The position numbers and the translations under genes were made by a program. A stretch of 64,000 bases of DNA from Geodermatophilus sp. DF01-2. Its GTDB lineage: Bacteria; Actinomycetota; Actinomycetes; Mycobacteriales; Geodermatophilaceae. Positions 7,448-16,645 of the stretch are shown one piece after another. The stretch lies in contig NZ_SPQN01000008.1 of the NCBI RefSeq assembly GCF_004571065.1, positions 27,695 through 91,694 of the forward strand, given 5' to 3'. The notes beneath the pieces were generated by a model that was not told where the DNA came from, made no database searches, and saw nothing but the letters and a program-made list of their open reading frames with translations. Positions within the stretch are counted from its first letter, which is position 1. Each line of letters opens with the position of its first letter.

Positions 7448-9166
7448 GTGCCCGACAAGCCGATACCCGCCGAGCCCCCGTGGTGGACCCGCGCCGTCGT
7501 CTACCAGGTCTACCCGCGGTCCTTCCAGGACTCCGACGGCGACGGGGTCGGCGACCTCGGCGGCGTCCTCCAGCGGCTGGACCACCTGGCCGACCTGGGC
7601 GTCGACGTCCTGTGGCTCTCCCCGGTCTACCCCTCGCCGCAGGCCGACAACGGCTACGACATCAGCGACTACACCGACGTCGACCCGCTGTTCGGCTCGC
7701 TCGAGCAGCTCGACGAGCTGGTCGCCGCCCTGCACGACCGGGGGATGAAGCTGGTCATGGACCTGGTGGTCAACCACACCAGCGACCGGCACCCGTGGTT
7801 CCTGGAGTCCCGCTCGTCGACGGACTCCCCGAAGCGGGACTGGTACTGGTGGCGGCCGCCACGGGTCGGGATGGCGCCCGGTGAACCCGGCGCCGAGCCG
7901 ACCAACTGGCACTCCTTCTTCTCCGGCTCCACGTGGGAGCTCGACGAGGCCAGCGGCGAGTACTTCCTGCACCTGTTCGACCGCCGGCAGCCGGACCTGA
8001 ACTGGGAGAACCCCGAGGTCCGCCAGGCCGTGTACGCGATGATGCGGTGGTGGCTCGACCGCGGGGTCGACGGCTTCCGGATGGACGTCATCAATCTGAT
8101 CAGCAAGGACGTCGGCCCGGACGGCGAGCTGCACGACGGGCCGCCGCTGCCCGGCCTGCCCTACGGCGACGCCTCGGCGTCCGTGGTCTGTGGGCCGCGG
8201 GTCCACGAGTTCCTGCAGGAGATGCACCGCGAGGTGGTGGCCGGCCACGAGGCGACGCTGCTGCTGGTCGGTGAGATGCCCGGGGTGACCGTGGAGCAGG
8301 CGCGGCTGTTCACCGACCCGGCCCGGCGCGAGGTCGACATGGTGTTCCAGTTCGAGCACGTCCAGCTGGACCACTCCGGGTCGAAGTTCGACCCGCACCC
8401 CCTGCGGATGCGCGACCTCAAGGCCTCGTTCGGCCGGTGGCAGACGGGGCTGGCCGACGTCGGCTGGAACTCCCTGTACTGGGACAACCACGACCAGCCG
8501 CGGGCGGTCTCCCGCTTCGGCGACGACTCGCCGCGGTACCGCCGGGACTCGGCCACCTGCCTGGCCACGCTGCTGCACCTGCACCGCGGGACGCCCTACG
8601 TCTACCAGGGCGAGGAGCTGGGGATGGCCAACGCCCCGTTCGGGAGCATCGACGGCTTCCGGGACGTCGAGTCGCTGAACCACTACGCGCAGGCCGTGGC
8701 GCACGGCGCGGACCCCGAGGAGGTGCTGGCCGCGCTGCGGCGGATGAGCCGGGACAACGCGCGGACGCCGGTGCAGTGGAACGACTCGCCGCATGCCGGG
8801 TTCACCACCGGGACGCCGTGGATTCCGGTCAACCCCGACCACGGGGAGTGGAACGCCGCGGCGCAGCGGAACGACCCGTCGTCGGTGTTCGCCCACCACA
8901 GGCGGCTGATCGGGCTGCGGCACGAGCAGCCGGTCGTCGCGCTCGGCGACTTCACCATGCTGCTGCCCGACCACGAGGAGGTGTACGCCTTCACCCGTCG
9001 ACTGGACGGCGAGACGCTGCTCGTCGTCTGCAACCTCGGCGGCTCGATCCACCCGCTGGGCGAGCTGCTGCCGGAGGCGGTCGGCGCCGAGCTGGTGCTG
9101 GGCAACCTCGGCGAGGAGGACCCCGCCGTCCTGCGGCCGTGGGAGGCCCGGGTCCTGCGGGTCTGA
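7448..9166 (+). CDS. GH13 alpha-glucosidase / oligo-1,6-glucosidase type
   Basis: A 572-residue glycoside hydrolase family 13 enzyme that hydrolyses alpha-glucosidic bonds of malto-oligosaccharides, isomaltose or related sugars. The four conserved regions are seen: MDLVVNHTSD (103-112), GFRMDVINL with the nucleophile Asp213, LLLVGEMPG with the acid/base Glu276, and WDNHDQPR with Asp349. QPDLNWENPEVR (181-192) and the Tyr-Pro-Arg-Ser-Phe start (VYQVYPRSFQDSDGDGVGDL) are typical of the alpha-glucosidase branch. A short C-terminal beta domain ends the protein. No signal peptide, so cytoplasmic. GTG 7448 is used; there is no strong ribosome binding site. It stands alone between opposite-strand neighbours. 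Confidence 0.92.
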   Translation: MPDKPIPAEPPWWTRAVVYQVYPRSFQDSDGDGVGDLGGVLQRLDHLADLGVDVLWLSPVYPSPQADNGYDISDYTDVDPLFGSLEQLDELVAALHDRGMKLVMDLVVNHTSDRHPWFLESRSSTDSPKRDWYWWRPPRVGMAPGEPGAEPTNWHSFFSGSTWELDEASGEYFLHLFDRRQPDLNWENPEVRQAVYAMMRWWLDRGVDGFRMDVINLISKDVGPDGELHDGPPLPGLPYGDASASVVCGPRVHEFLQEMHREVVAGHEATLLLVGEMPGVTVEQARLFTDPARREVDMVFQFEHVQLDHSGSKFDPHPLRMRDLKASFGRWQTGLADVGWNSLYWDNHDQPRAVSRFGDDSPRYRRDSATCLATLLHLHRGTPYVYQGEELGMANAPFGSIDGFRDVESLNHYAQAVAHGADPEEVLAALRRMSRDNARTPVQWNDSPHAGFTTGTPWIPVNPDHGEWNAAAQRNDPSSVFAHHRRLIGLRHEQPVVALGDFTMLLPDHEEVYAFTRRLDGETLLVVCNLGGSIHPLGELLPEAVGAELVLGNLGEEDPAVLRPWEARVLRV

Positions 9167-9175
9167 CCCGCTCGC

Positions 9176-9961
9176 TCAGCGGGCGGTCCGGTCCAGGATC
9201 AGCGAGACCGTGGCGGCCGGTTCGTCCCACTGCGGGAAGTGCCCGGAGCGGTCGAACCAGTGCAGGTCGGCGTCGGGGAAGGCTCGGACGGCGCGCTCGG
9301 CCTGCCGGGCGAGGGTGACCCGGTCCCGCCGCCCCCAGCCGATGGTGACCGGTCCGGACAGGGTGCCGGCCGGCGCAGCCTGCTGACGTGGACCCAGGGC
9401 CAGGTCGTCGAGCACCTCGTCGAAGGAGGGCGAGGCGACGTATCCCTCCAGCTCTCGCCGCACGAGCTCGCCGTCGAGCGCCCAGGGCCGGGCGGAGAAC
9501 TGGAGCAGGAGCGCCGTCCGCCCGGCCGGGTTGGCCAGCAGCGCCGGCAGCGCCGGGCGGATCCGCCGGACCAGCACCATGGACGCCGCGATGCTGGCCC
9601 GGAAGACGCGGGCCTCCCGGTCGGTCCAGAAGCCGCCCGGATCCAGGGCGACGCCGCCGCGCCCCAGGCCGCGCCGGGCCAGTTCCAGCACCATCCGTGC
9701 CCCCAGCGAGCTGCCGACGAGCGGCGCCTGCGCCAGGTCCTGGTCGACCAGCCACTTTCCCACGGCCTCGGTGAGCGCGGCGAACGTCGGCCGCGGCAGG
9801 GGCGGGCTGTCCCCGGCGAAGCCGGGCAGGTCCACGGCGACGACGCTGCGCTCGGCGGCCAGGGCCGGCAGCACCGGTTGCCAGGACCGCCAGGAACCGC
9901 CGAGGCCGTGCACCAGGACGAGCGGGGGACCGGCGCCGAGCCGGGTGGCCGAGATCTCCAT
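9176..9961 (-). CDS. Alpha/beta hydrolase
   Basis: A 261-residue alpha/beta-hydrolase fold protein. The oxyanion region LVLVHGLGGSWRSW comes first, then the nucleophile elbow GSSLGA (Ser near residue 85), the acid region IGWGRRDRVTL and the catalytic His in DRSGHFPQWDEP. This fits an esterase, lipase or C-C hydrolase; the cap region between the Ser and Asp motifs gives no specificity. ATG 9959-9961 is the start. Its 3' end faces the glucosidase 3' end with only nine bases between, and it lies downstream of the MFS gene on the same strand. Confidence 0.87.
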   Translation of the reverse strand: MEISATRLGAGPPLVLVHGLGGSWRSWQPVLPALAAERSVVAVDLPGFAGDSPPLPRPTFAALTEAVGKWLVDQDLAQAPLVGSSLGARMVLELARRGLGRGGVALDPGGFWTDREARVFRASIAASMVLVRRIRPALPALLANPAGRTALLLQFSARPWALDGELVRRELEGYVASPSFDEVLDDLALGPRQQAAPAGTLSGPVTIGWGRRDRVTLARQAERAVRAFPDADLHWFDRSGHFPQWDEPAATVSLILDRTAR

Positions 9962-9974
9962 GCCCGGTCCCTAC

Positions 9975-10022
9975 CCCGCGGACCGCGGGCTCAGCGGAGT
10001 AGCTGGAGGCTCCCCCGCCTCC
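9975..10022 (-). terminator. Two hairpins after the MFS gene
   Basis: CCCGCGG-A-CCGCGGG (9975-9989) and GGAGGC-N6-GCCTCC (10005-10022) lie in the 77 bases between the MFS exporter stop and the hydrolase start on the minus strand. They could end transcription of the exporter gene. No run of T follows. Confidence 0.45.
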
Positions 10023-10038
10023 TCCCCCCGCGCTCGGC

Positions 10039-11331
10039 TCAGGCCGGCGCGCCGACCTGCTCCGCGGCGGGACGACGGTCGAGCGGGTGGGCCAGCTCGT
10101 CGGCGGGCAACCGGGCGACGAGGACGGCGACGACCGCGAGCACCGGGGGCACCAGACCGGCGACGAGGAAGGTCGCGGTGAGCCCGGCGGCCTCGCTGAC
10201 CGGGCCGGCCAGCGCCATCGACAGCGGCATGAACGCGCCGGAGAGCAGGAAGTCCAGGCTGGAGACCCGCCCGAGCAGGGCCGGTGGGACCCGCCGTTGC
10301 AGCAGCGTGCCCCAGATGACCATGCCGCCCTGGAAGGCCGCCCCCATGACCAGGCCGGCGAGGATCATCGGCGCCACGTGCCTGGCGAGGCCGAAGACGG
10401 CCAGCGGCAGGCAGCCCAGGCCCCACAGCAGGTTCATCACCGTCAGGTAGCGCCGCGGCAGCCGGCGGGAGGCGACGACGAGCGAGCCCACCGCCCCGCC
10501 GACCCCGAAGGCGGCGAGCACCAGGGCGTGCTGGAAGGGGCCGCCGTCGGCGCGGTCGCGGATGGCGAAGGGGGCCAGGACCTCCAGGGGGCCCATCATC
10601 ACCAGCAGCATCAGCGAGGCGAACAGCAGCGTCGCCAGGAGCCACGGCGTCCGGACCAGGTAGCCGAAGCCCTCCCGCAGGTCGCTGATCACCGCGCGGA
10701 CCGGGTGCACCGGGACGGCGGCCGGCTCGCGACGGACCGGGGTCGCGGGCAGCCCGGCCACGCACACCGCCGCGCCGGCCGCCGCGGCGGCCGTGACCAG
10801 CAGCGCGGCGCCGGGCGAGACGCTGGCCACCAGCAGGCCGGCGGCGGCCGGTCCGGCGACCTGGTGCAGCACCGGCCGCATCATCCCCTCGAGCCCGTTG
10901 GCCGCGAGCAGGTCCTCCTCCGGGAGCAGGGTCGGCACCAGCGCCGAATAGGCCGGGTAGTACAGGCCCATCCCCACGCCGCCCAGCAGGCCGACGGCGG
11001 CGAGCAGCTCCAACGGCAGGGCGTCGGCCAGCGAGAGCACGGCCACCCCCGCGACGGGGACGGCCTGCAGCAGCGCCACGGCCAGCAGGATGTGCCGCTG
11101 CGGCACCCGGTCGGCGAGCACCCCGCCGAGCAGGGCGACGGCCAGCGTTCCGCCGGCGGTCAGCCCGCTGACCAGCGAGACCTCGGCCGGTCCGCCGCCG
11201 AGCGCGACGACCTGCCAGACCAGGGCGATCGCCCAGGAGCCGTTGGCCACCAGGGACAGGCCGAGGGAGAGCGCGAGCCGGCGGTACTGCGGGGTGCGCA
11301 GCGGGGTCAGCGCCCGCGCCAGGCCGGCCAT
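10039..11331 (-). CDS. MFS transporter, EntS-like (MFS_3)
   Basis: A 430-residue MFS permease with twelve hydrophobic segments. It resembles the enterobactin-exporter/macrolide-efflux branch: TPQYRRLALSLGLSLVANGSWAIALVWQVVALG at the start, DRVPQRHILL in loop 2-3 and LLGRVSSLDFLLSGAFMPLS in the second half. Such proteins export siderophores or drugs; no siderophore biosynthesis gene is close, so efflux of an unknown compound is all that can be said. ATG 11329-11331 follows GGAGGGGGGC. The open frame continues upstream only into the antisense of the acyl-CoA dehydrogenase. Confidence 0.85.
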   Translation of the reverse strand: MAGLARALTPLRTPQYRRLALSLGLSLVANGSWAIALVWQVVALGGGPAEVSLVSGLTAGGTLAVALLGGVLADRVPQRHILLAVALLQAVPVAGVAVLSLADALPLELLAAVGLLGGVGMGLYYPAYSALVPTLLPEEDLLAANGLEGMMRPVLHQVAGPAAAGLLVASVSPGAALLVTAAAAAGAAVCVAGLPATPVRREPAAVPVHPVRAVISDLREGFGYLVRTPWLLATLLFASLMLLVMMGPLEVLAPFAIRDRADGGPFQHALVLAAFGVGGAVGSLVVASRRLPRRYLTVMNLLWGLGCLPLAVFGLARHVAPMILAGLVMGAAFQGGMVIWGTLLQRRVPPALLGRVSSLDFLLSGAFMPLSMALAGPVSEAAGLTATFLVAGLVPPVLAVVAVLVARLPADELAHPLDRRPAAEQVGAPA

Positions 11332-11439
11332 CGTGCCCCCCTCCCCGGTCGTCCGTGCCGCCCCCTGTGGCCGGCGCGGACCATGGTGCCTGGCGCCCTC
11401 CCGGCGCCGCGCGGGGTTTCCCTGGCCTCGTCCCGGGGC

Positions 11440-11526
11440 GGCCCCGTCCAGAGGCTCGCCGCGAGCCTGCGAGCGGTGAGGAGGACGGGGTCCTTCTACT
11501 GCGAGTGGCGGGGGCAGGGGGTCCTT
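11440..11526 (-). repeat. Terminator-like repeat after acyl-CoA dehydrogenase
   Basis: GGCCCCGTCC (11440-11449) pairs with GGACGGGGTCC (11483-11493) around the core GCGAGCCTGCGAGCGG. A second module ending GGGGGTCCTTTC reaches to within two bases of the acyl-CoA dehydrogenase stop codon. On the minus strand the transcript would read TGA, a few bases, GGACCCCC, then GGACCCCGTCC. Same family and same orientation as the other stop-adjacent repeats. Confidence 0.75.
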
Positions 11527-11528
11527 TC

Positions 11529-12785
11529 TCAGGCGAGCGGGGAGCGCGGGAGGAGGCGGTCGCTGACGATGCGCTTCTGGATCTCGCTGGTGCCCTCGAA
11601 GATCGTCGTCAACCGGGCGTCGCGCCAGTGCCGCTCGACCTGGCGCTCGGTGGTGTAGCCGTTGCCGCCGTGCAGCTGCATGGCCTGGTTGGTCACCCGT
11701 ACCGACATCTCGGTGGCCTCGAGCTTGACCATCGCCGCCTCCTTCTCGCAGGGGACGCCGAGGTCGAGCAGGTGGGCGACCTGCCGGTAGAACGCGCGGG
11801 ACTGCTCGACCTGGGCGGCCATCTCGGCGACGGCGAACCGCAGCGCCTGGAAGTCGCCGATCGGATGGCCGAACTGCTCGCGTTCCTGCAGGTAGCGGAT
11901 CGAGTCCTCCAAGGCGGCGCGGGCCAGCCCGACGGCCCGGGCGGCGGTGTGCACCCGGGCGGTGTTGAGGAACAGCTGCGCCTGCGCGAACCCGGCCCGC
12001 CTCGCCTCGGCGCCCTCCTCGTCGCTGGCGGCGGCCTCGTCGATGACGTTCCCCCGCGGGATGCGGACGCCGTCGAAGGCGAGGTCCCAGGTCAGGAAGC
12101 CGTGGTAGCCGATCTTGTCGATCGGGGAGCCGGTCAGGCCCTCGGGGAACTCCCCGCGCGGCTTCTCCAGCAGCAGGTTGAGCAGGCCCGTCGACCGGGA
12201 CTCCCCCGGCTCGGGGTCGCGCTCGCGCACGAGCACCTGGATGAAGTCGGCGGCCTTCGCGTTGCCGCACCAGCGCTTGCGGCCGGACACCACCCACTCG
12301 TCGCCGTCCAGGACCGCACGGGTGGAGACGCCGGCGAGGTCGGAGCCGGCGTCGGGCTCGGACAGCGCGATGGCGCCGATCCACTCGCCGCGGGCGCTGC
12401 GGCGCAGCAGGTCACGACGGCGGTCGGCGTCGGCGAGCGCGGTCCCGAGGCCCTGGGAGCGGGCGAGGATGCTGGCGGTGCTCATCCAGGCGCGGGCCAG
12501 CTCCTCGGAAACCATGCAGTACTCGAAGACGCCGAGGCCCAGCCCGCCGTCCTCGGCCGGGACGGTGATGCCGAAGTACCCGAGCTCGGCCAGCCGTTCG
12601 AGGATCCGCTGCGGGATCTCGCCCTTCTGCGGGTCGAGCTCGTTGGCGACCGGCAGCACCTCGTCCATGGCGAAGCGGCGGGCCTGCAGCTGCAGCGCCT
12701 CCCGCTCCGGCGTGTGCCAGGGAGGCAGCAGGGCGGGCGGCTGCGGCGGCAGGGTCTCGGTCGGGGTCTCGGCTGTCGACGTCAT
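11529..12785 (-). CDS. Acyl-CoA dehydrogenase
   Basis: A 418-residue FAD-dependent acyl-CoA dehydrogenase, which introduces the alpha-beta double bond into an acyl-CoA thioester and passes electrons to ETF. The family signatures AIALSEPDAGSDLAG (first flavin-binding loop), QLHGGNGYTTERQVERHWRD and the catalytic-base region IFEGTSEIQ are present. ATG 12783-12785 is preceded by GAGGAGAGACC. The chain length is normal. The substrate class is not clear from the sequence. The acetoacetyl-CoA synthetase and the esterase downstream in the chromosome suggest a ketone-body, PHB or fatty acid theme, but the genes are not one obvious operon. Confidence 0.92.
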   Translation of the reverse strand: MTSTAETPTETLPPQPPALLPPWHTPEREALQLQARRFAMDEVLPVANELDPQKGEIPQRILERLAELGYFGITVPAEDGGLGLGVFEYCMVSEELARAWMSTASILARSQGLGTALADADRRRDLLRRSARGEWIGAIALSEPDAGSDLAGVSTRAVLDGDEWVVSGRKRWCGNAKAADFIQVLVRERDPEPGESRSTGLLNLLLEKPRGEFPEGLTGSPIDKIGYHGFLTWDLAFDGVRIPRGNVIDEAAASDEEGAEARRAGFAQAQLFLNTARVHTAARAVGLARAALEDSIRYLQEREQFGHPIGDFQALRFAVAEMAAQVEQSRAFYRQVAHLLDLGVPCEKEAAMVKLEATEMSVRVTNQAMQLHGGNGYTTERQVERHWRDARLTTIFEGTSEIQKRIVSDRLLPRSPLA

Positions 12786-12904
12786 CGTCGGCGGTCTCTC
12801 CTCGTCCTGGGCGGGCGCTGGCGTCCACCTTGGCGGTCGGGAGTGCCCTGCGCAGCCCGCCGTCACCCACCGGGACCAGCGTCACCGGCCGGGTGCGGGC
12901 CCGC

Positions 12905-13921
12905 TCAGCCGACGCGGGCGGGCCGGTACGGCGCCCGATCGGGGCGGTCGAGGCCCCAGCTCACGCCGTCGTACCAGCTGGAACAGAGGGTGTCGGCGAA
13001 GTACTGGGCCGGCTGCCCGCACTGGCGCGGGCCGGTGCCGGGGTCGTTCGGCGCGGCGTGGCCCATGCCCTCCACGGTGTACGTCGTGACGCGGACCCGA
13101 CCCTGACGGTCGGCGTACTGCTCGCGGGTGGTGTCGGCCGGCAGCGCGGTGGTCGTCCGGGGCGTCTGGGTCAGCCCGTGCACCGCCGTCCACTGGTCGC
13201 GGGACTCCACCGCGTTGGCCGGGCTGACCGTGCGGTCGTCCGTGCCGTGCCAGACCGAGACCTCCGGCCAGTCCGTGGTGCCGGCGGGGGCGGCGCGCCG
13301 GACGGCGGCCGCCCACTCCTCCGGGCTGCGCGGCGCGCCGGTCTGCATGCACACCAGCGCGGGAAGCAGGCTGTCGGCGCAGCCGACCGGGACGCCGGCG
13401 ATGACCGAGCCGGCGGCGAAGACGTCGGGGTAGGCGGCCAGCAGCGCGGCGCTCATGGCCCCGCCGGCCGACAGCCCGGTGACGAAGACCCGCCGCGGGT
13501 CGGCACCGTAGGCGCTGACCGCATGGGCGACCATGCTGCGGATCGAGGCTGCCTCGCCCTGACCGCGGGTGACGTCGGCGGGCTCGAACCAGTTGAAGCA
13601 CGCGTTAGCGTTGTTGAGGCGGGTCTGCTGCGGCAGGACGACGGTGAGGCCCCAGCGGTCGGCCAGTTCCGGCCAGCCCGAACCGGCCGCGTAGCCGACG
13701 GCGTCCTGGGTGCAGCCGTGCAGCGCGACGACGACCGGAGCGCCCTTCCCCAGCCCGGCCGGGCGGTGCACGTACATCTCCAGCGAGCCGGGGTTCGGTC
13801 CGAAGTCGGTCACCTGCACCGGGGCGGCCGCCGCGGCGGCCGGGCCCGCTCCGCCGGTGAGCAGGCCGGCGGCCACCAGGGCCGGCACGAGGACGAGTCG
13901 CAGCAGGGCACGGCGGCGCAC
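12905..13921 (-). CDS. Secreted PHB depolymerase family esterase
   Basis: A 338-residue extracellular alpha/beta hydrolase of the polyhydroxybutyrate depolymerase / feruloyl and acetylxylan esterase (LpqC, CE1-like) family. Residues 1-33 are a signal peptide (Arg-rich start, hydrophobic core, AAAAAAP cleavage region). VVALHGCTQDA forms the oxyanion part, GLSAGGAMS contains the nucleophile Ser151, SVWHGTDDRTV supplies the acid and EGMGHAAP the His. Several cysteines suggest disulfides outside the cell. GTG 13919-13921 has GGAGGAGGCCTC before it. It would hydrolyse polyester or carbohydrate-linked esters. Confidence 0.9.
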   Translation of the reverse strand: MRRRALLRLVLVPALVAAGLLTGGAGPAAAAAAPVQVTDFGPNPGSLEMYVHRPAGLGKGAPVVVALHGCTQDAVGYAAGSGWPELADRWGLTVVLPQQTRLNNANACFNWFEPADVTRGQGEAASIRSMVAHAVSAYGADPRRVFVTGLSAGGAMSAALLAAYPDVFAAGSVIAGVPVGCADSLLPALVCMQTGAPRSPEEWAAAVRRAAPAGTTDWPEVSVWHGTDDRTVSPANAVESRDQWTAVHGLTQTPRTTTALPADTTREQYADRQGRVRVTTYTVEGMGHAAPNDPGTGPRQCGQPAQYFADTLCSSWYDGVSWGLDRPDRAPYRPARVG

Positions 13922-14032
13922 GAGGCCTCCTCCGGGAGCGGATCGGATGCTTCCGACGGTATGGCGCCGGTCACGGTCCGGCGATGGGGTGGCCCCACAC
14001 GTCGCCGTCCGGAGCGGTGGCCGCCGGCCACA

Positions 14033-16033
14033 TCAGCGGGCACCGCGCTCCTGCGCCAGCCGTACGTAGTGGTCGACGGCGGCGGGGTCGTCGACCGCGC
14101 CGACGTTGAGGGCGCGGGCCGCGTCGACACCCTGGAACAAGCGCTTGAGCGGGACCTCCAGCCGCTTGCCCGTCCGGGTGTGCGGCACGCCGGGCACGGC
14201 GAGGACCTCGTCGGGGACGTGCCGGGGACTGGCCTGCCGGCGGATGGCGTCCCGGATGCGGGCGGTGAGCTCGTCGGTCAGCTCCTCGCCCGGCGGGAGC
14301 TGGACGAACAGCGGCATCCAGTAGCCGCCGTCGGGCTGTTCGACGCCGAGGACGACGCAGTCGACGACCTCCGGGATCGACTCGACGGCGGCGTAGATGT
14401 CCGCCGTCCCCATGCGGACGCCACCGCGGTTGAGCGTGGAGTCCGAGCGCCCGGTGATGACGCAGGTTCCGCGCTCGGTGACCTCCATCCAGTCGCCGTG
14501 CCGCCAGATCCCGGGCCACGGCTCGAAGTACGCCTCACGGTAGCGGTGCCCGTCGGGGTCGCTCCAGAAGCGGAGCGGCATGGTGGGCATGGGCTCGGTG
14601 ATGACGAGCTCGCCCAGCTCGCCGACGACGGGCCTTCCCTGCTCGTCCCAGGCGGCCGCGGCGACGGCGAGCATCGGGCGCTGCAGCTCGCCGGCGGTCA
14701 CCGGCAACAGGAGCGAGCTGCCGACGAAGCCGGTGGCGACGTCGGTGCCGCCGGAGATCGAACCGAGGAAGACGTCGCTCTTCACCGCGTCGTAGACCCA
14801 GGAGAAGGCCGAGGCCGGCAGCGGCGAGCCGGTGGAGCCGATGGTGCACAGCGCCGAGAGGTCGTGGGTGTCCCCCGGCCGGATGCCGGCCTTCTCGCAG
14901 GCGGTGAGGTAGCCGGCGCTGGTGCCCAGGTAGGTGAGTCGCGTGCGCGCGGCGAGGGCGAACTGGGCGTCGACGGACGGGTAGGCGGGCGCGCCGTCGT
15001 GGACGACGACCGTGGCGCCGACGAGCAGCGCCGAGGTGGCGATGTTCCACATGATCCAGGCGGTGGAGGCGTACCAGTAGAAGCGGTCGCCGGGGCCGAC
15101 GTCGCCGTGCAGGCCCAGCTGCTTGTGCTGCTCGAGGACGACGCCGCCGTGGCCGTGGACGATGCCCTTGGGCAGGCCGGTCGTGCCCGACGAGTAGACG
15201 ATCCACAGCGGGTGGTCGAAGGGCAGCTGCTCGAAGACCGGCTCCTGGCCGTCCGCGACCGCCTCGGCCCAGGGGAGGGTGCCGTCGGGGACCTCGTCCG
15301 GGAAGAGCCGGGGGACGGCGATCGTCGTCCGGACGCTGGGCAGGGCGTCGCGCAGCTCGGCGACGACGTCGCGGCGGTCGTGGGGCTTGCCGTTGAAGCG
15401 GTAGCCGTCGACGGCGACGAGGACGGTGGGCTCGATCTGGGCGAAGCGGTCGAGGACGCTGCGGGTGCCGAAGTCGGGCGCGCAGGAGGACCAGACCGCT
15501 CCGACCGCCGCGGCGCCGAGGAAGGCGACGACCGCTTCGGGCACGTTCGGCAGGTAGCCGGCCACCCGGTCGCCGCGCTGCACGCCGAGCCGGCGGAGCG
15601 TGGCGGCGAAGGCCCCGACCTGGGCGCGCAGCGTCGCCCAGCTGGTCTCGACCGGCTCGGCGTCCTCGGCGACGGCGATCAGCGCCGGGCTCGTCCCGTC
15701 GACCGCGCCGTCGGCGGCGTGCCGCAGGGCCTGCTCGGCGTAGTTGAGCGTGGTGCCGGGGAACCACTCGGCGCCGGGCATCTCGCGCCGGGTGAGGACC
15801 CGGTCGTCCGCGACGCCGGGCAGCACGCCGGACCACTCGGCGACGTCGGCCCAGAACTGGTCGAGGTGCTCGACCGACCACCGCCAGATCGCGTCGTAGT
15901 CCGGCGGGTCGCCGAGGTCGAGCCCGCGCCGCCGAGCCACCCGGTCGGCGAACCGCGCGAGGCGGGTGGCCCGGATCGACTCGGGCGTGGGCCGCCAGAG
16001 GACCGCGGGTTCGGCGGACGTGTCAGCGCTCAC
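14033..16033 (-). CDS. Acetoacetate--CoA ligase
   Basis: A 666-residue ANL-superfamily adenylate-forming enzyme matching acetoacetyl-CoA synthetase, which activates acetoacetate to acetoacetyl-CoA with ATP. Seen: the N-terminal ACAS domain (DAIWRWSVEHLDQFWADVAEWSG), the P-loop IVYSSGTTGLPKGIVHGHGG, WYASTAWIMWNIA, GGTDVATGF and the hinge region GRSDSTLNRGGVRMGTADIY, and the catalytic Lys in TRTGKRLEVPLKRLFQG. Length is typical. GTG 16031-16033 is chosen; the longer frame adds an Ala/Arg-rich stretch that overlaps the divergent promoter. It diverges from the DUF2237 gene. It supports ketone-body or PHB use, consistent with the esterase next door. Confidence 0.92.
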   Translation of the reverse strand: MSADTSAEPAVLWRPTPESIRATRLARFADRVARRRGLDLGDPPDYDAIWRWSVEHLDQFWADVAEWSGVLPGVADDRVLTRREMPGAEWFPGTTLNYAEQALRHAADGAVDGTSPALIAVAEDAEPVETSWATLRAQVGAFAATLRRLGVQRGDRVAGYLPNVPEAVVAFLGAAAVGAVWSSCAPDFGTRSVLDRFAQIEPTVLVAVDGYRFNGKPHDRRDVVAELRDALPSVRTTIAVPRLFPDEVPDGTLPWAEAVADGQEPVFEQLPFDHPLWIVYSSGTTGLPKGIVHGHGGVVLEQHKQLGLHGDVGPGDRFYWYASTAWIMWNIATSALLVGATVVVHDGAPAYPSVDAQFALAARTRLTYLGTSAGYLTACEKAGIRPGDTHDLSALCTIGSTGSPLPASAFSWVYDAVKSDVFLGSISGGTDVATGFVGSSLLLPVTAGELQRPMLAVAAAAWDEQGRPVVGELGELVITEPMPTMPLRFWSDPDGHRYREAYFEPWPGIWRHGDWMEVTERGTCVITGRSDSTLNRGGVRMGTADIYAAVESIPEVVDCVVLGVEQPDGGYWMPLFVQLPPGEELTDELTARIRDAIRRQASPRHVPDEVLAVPGVPHTRTGKRLEVPLKRLFQGVDAARALNVGAVDDPAAVDHYVRLAQERGAR

Positions 16034-16154
16034 AGCTAGGAGCCTGCCACCTCCGGCCGCGGCGGGGTCCCGCTGGTGTGCACTGGCTGTGGCCTCCGTG
16101 CGGGCCGAGACCACGCTGGGCGCACACCGGCGTCCGGCAGCAAGATGGAGTCCC

Positions 16155-16562
16155 ATGAGCGAGCCCGAGGCCGAGGTCGAGCGGAACGTGCTCGGTGGGC
16201 CGCTGCAGCCGTGTGGCACGGAGCCGCTCACCGGCTTCTACCGCACCGGCTCCTGCAGCAGCGGGCCCGACGACCTGGGCAGCCACACCGTGTGTGCCGT
16301 CGTCTCGGCGGAGTTCCTGACCCTGCAGCGGGACCTCGGCAACGACCTCACCACCCCGCGGCCCGAGTACGGCTTCCCCGGCCTGCGCCCCGGGGACCGC
16401 TGGTGCGTGGTGGCCGCGCGGTGGCTGCAGGCCTACCAGGCCGGAGCCGCCGCGGGCGTCGTCCTGGCGGCCACCAACGTCCGCGCGTTGGAGGTGGTCC
16501 CGATCGAGGCCCTCCGCCAGCATGCGGTCGACGTCCCCGACGACCTGAGCAGCCTCGACTGA
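16155..16562 (+). CDS. DUF2237 family protein
   Basis: A 135-residue protein matching the conserved DUF2237 family: NVLGGPLQPCG, TGFYRTGSC, HTVCAVVSAEFL, GNDLTTPRPEYGFPGLRPGDRWCVVAARW and a closing HAVDVP segment. Conserved cysteines and the GDRWC motif are present. The biochemical function of the family is not established. ATG 16155 lies five bases after GGAG. A stop-adjacent repeat follows directly. Confidence 0.88.
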   Translation: MSEPEAEVERNVLGGPLQPCGTEPLTGFYRTGSCSSGPDDLGSHTVCAVVSAEFLTLQRDLGNDLTTPRPEYGFPGLRPGDRWCVVAARWLQAYQAGAAAGVVLAATNVRALEVVPIEALRQHAVDVPDDLSSLD

Positions 16563-16564
16563 AA

Positions 16565-16645
16565 GAGGACCCCCTTGCCCCCCACCATGGAAGGACCCCG
16601 TCCTCCCCACCCTTCGCAGGCTCAGGGTGGGACCCGGGACGGGGC
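16565..16645 (+). repeat. Terminator-like repeat overlapping the next gene's 5' end
   Basis: Just after the DUF2237 TGA comes the C-rich module (GAGGACCCCCTTGCCCCCC), then GGACCCCGTCCTCC (from 16591) pairing with GGGACGGGGCC (to 16645) around CGCAGGCTCAGG. It is the same family as the others and has the same orientation relative to the upstream transcript. The start codon of the following gene lies inside it. Confidence 0.75.

Noticed and set aside
12830..16039. Plus-strand open frame of over 1000 codons
   Set aside because: It is antisense to the PHB-depolymerase esterase and the acetoacetyl-CoA synthetase, both of which show complete catalytic motifs.
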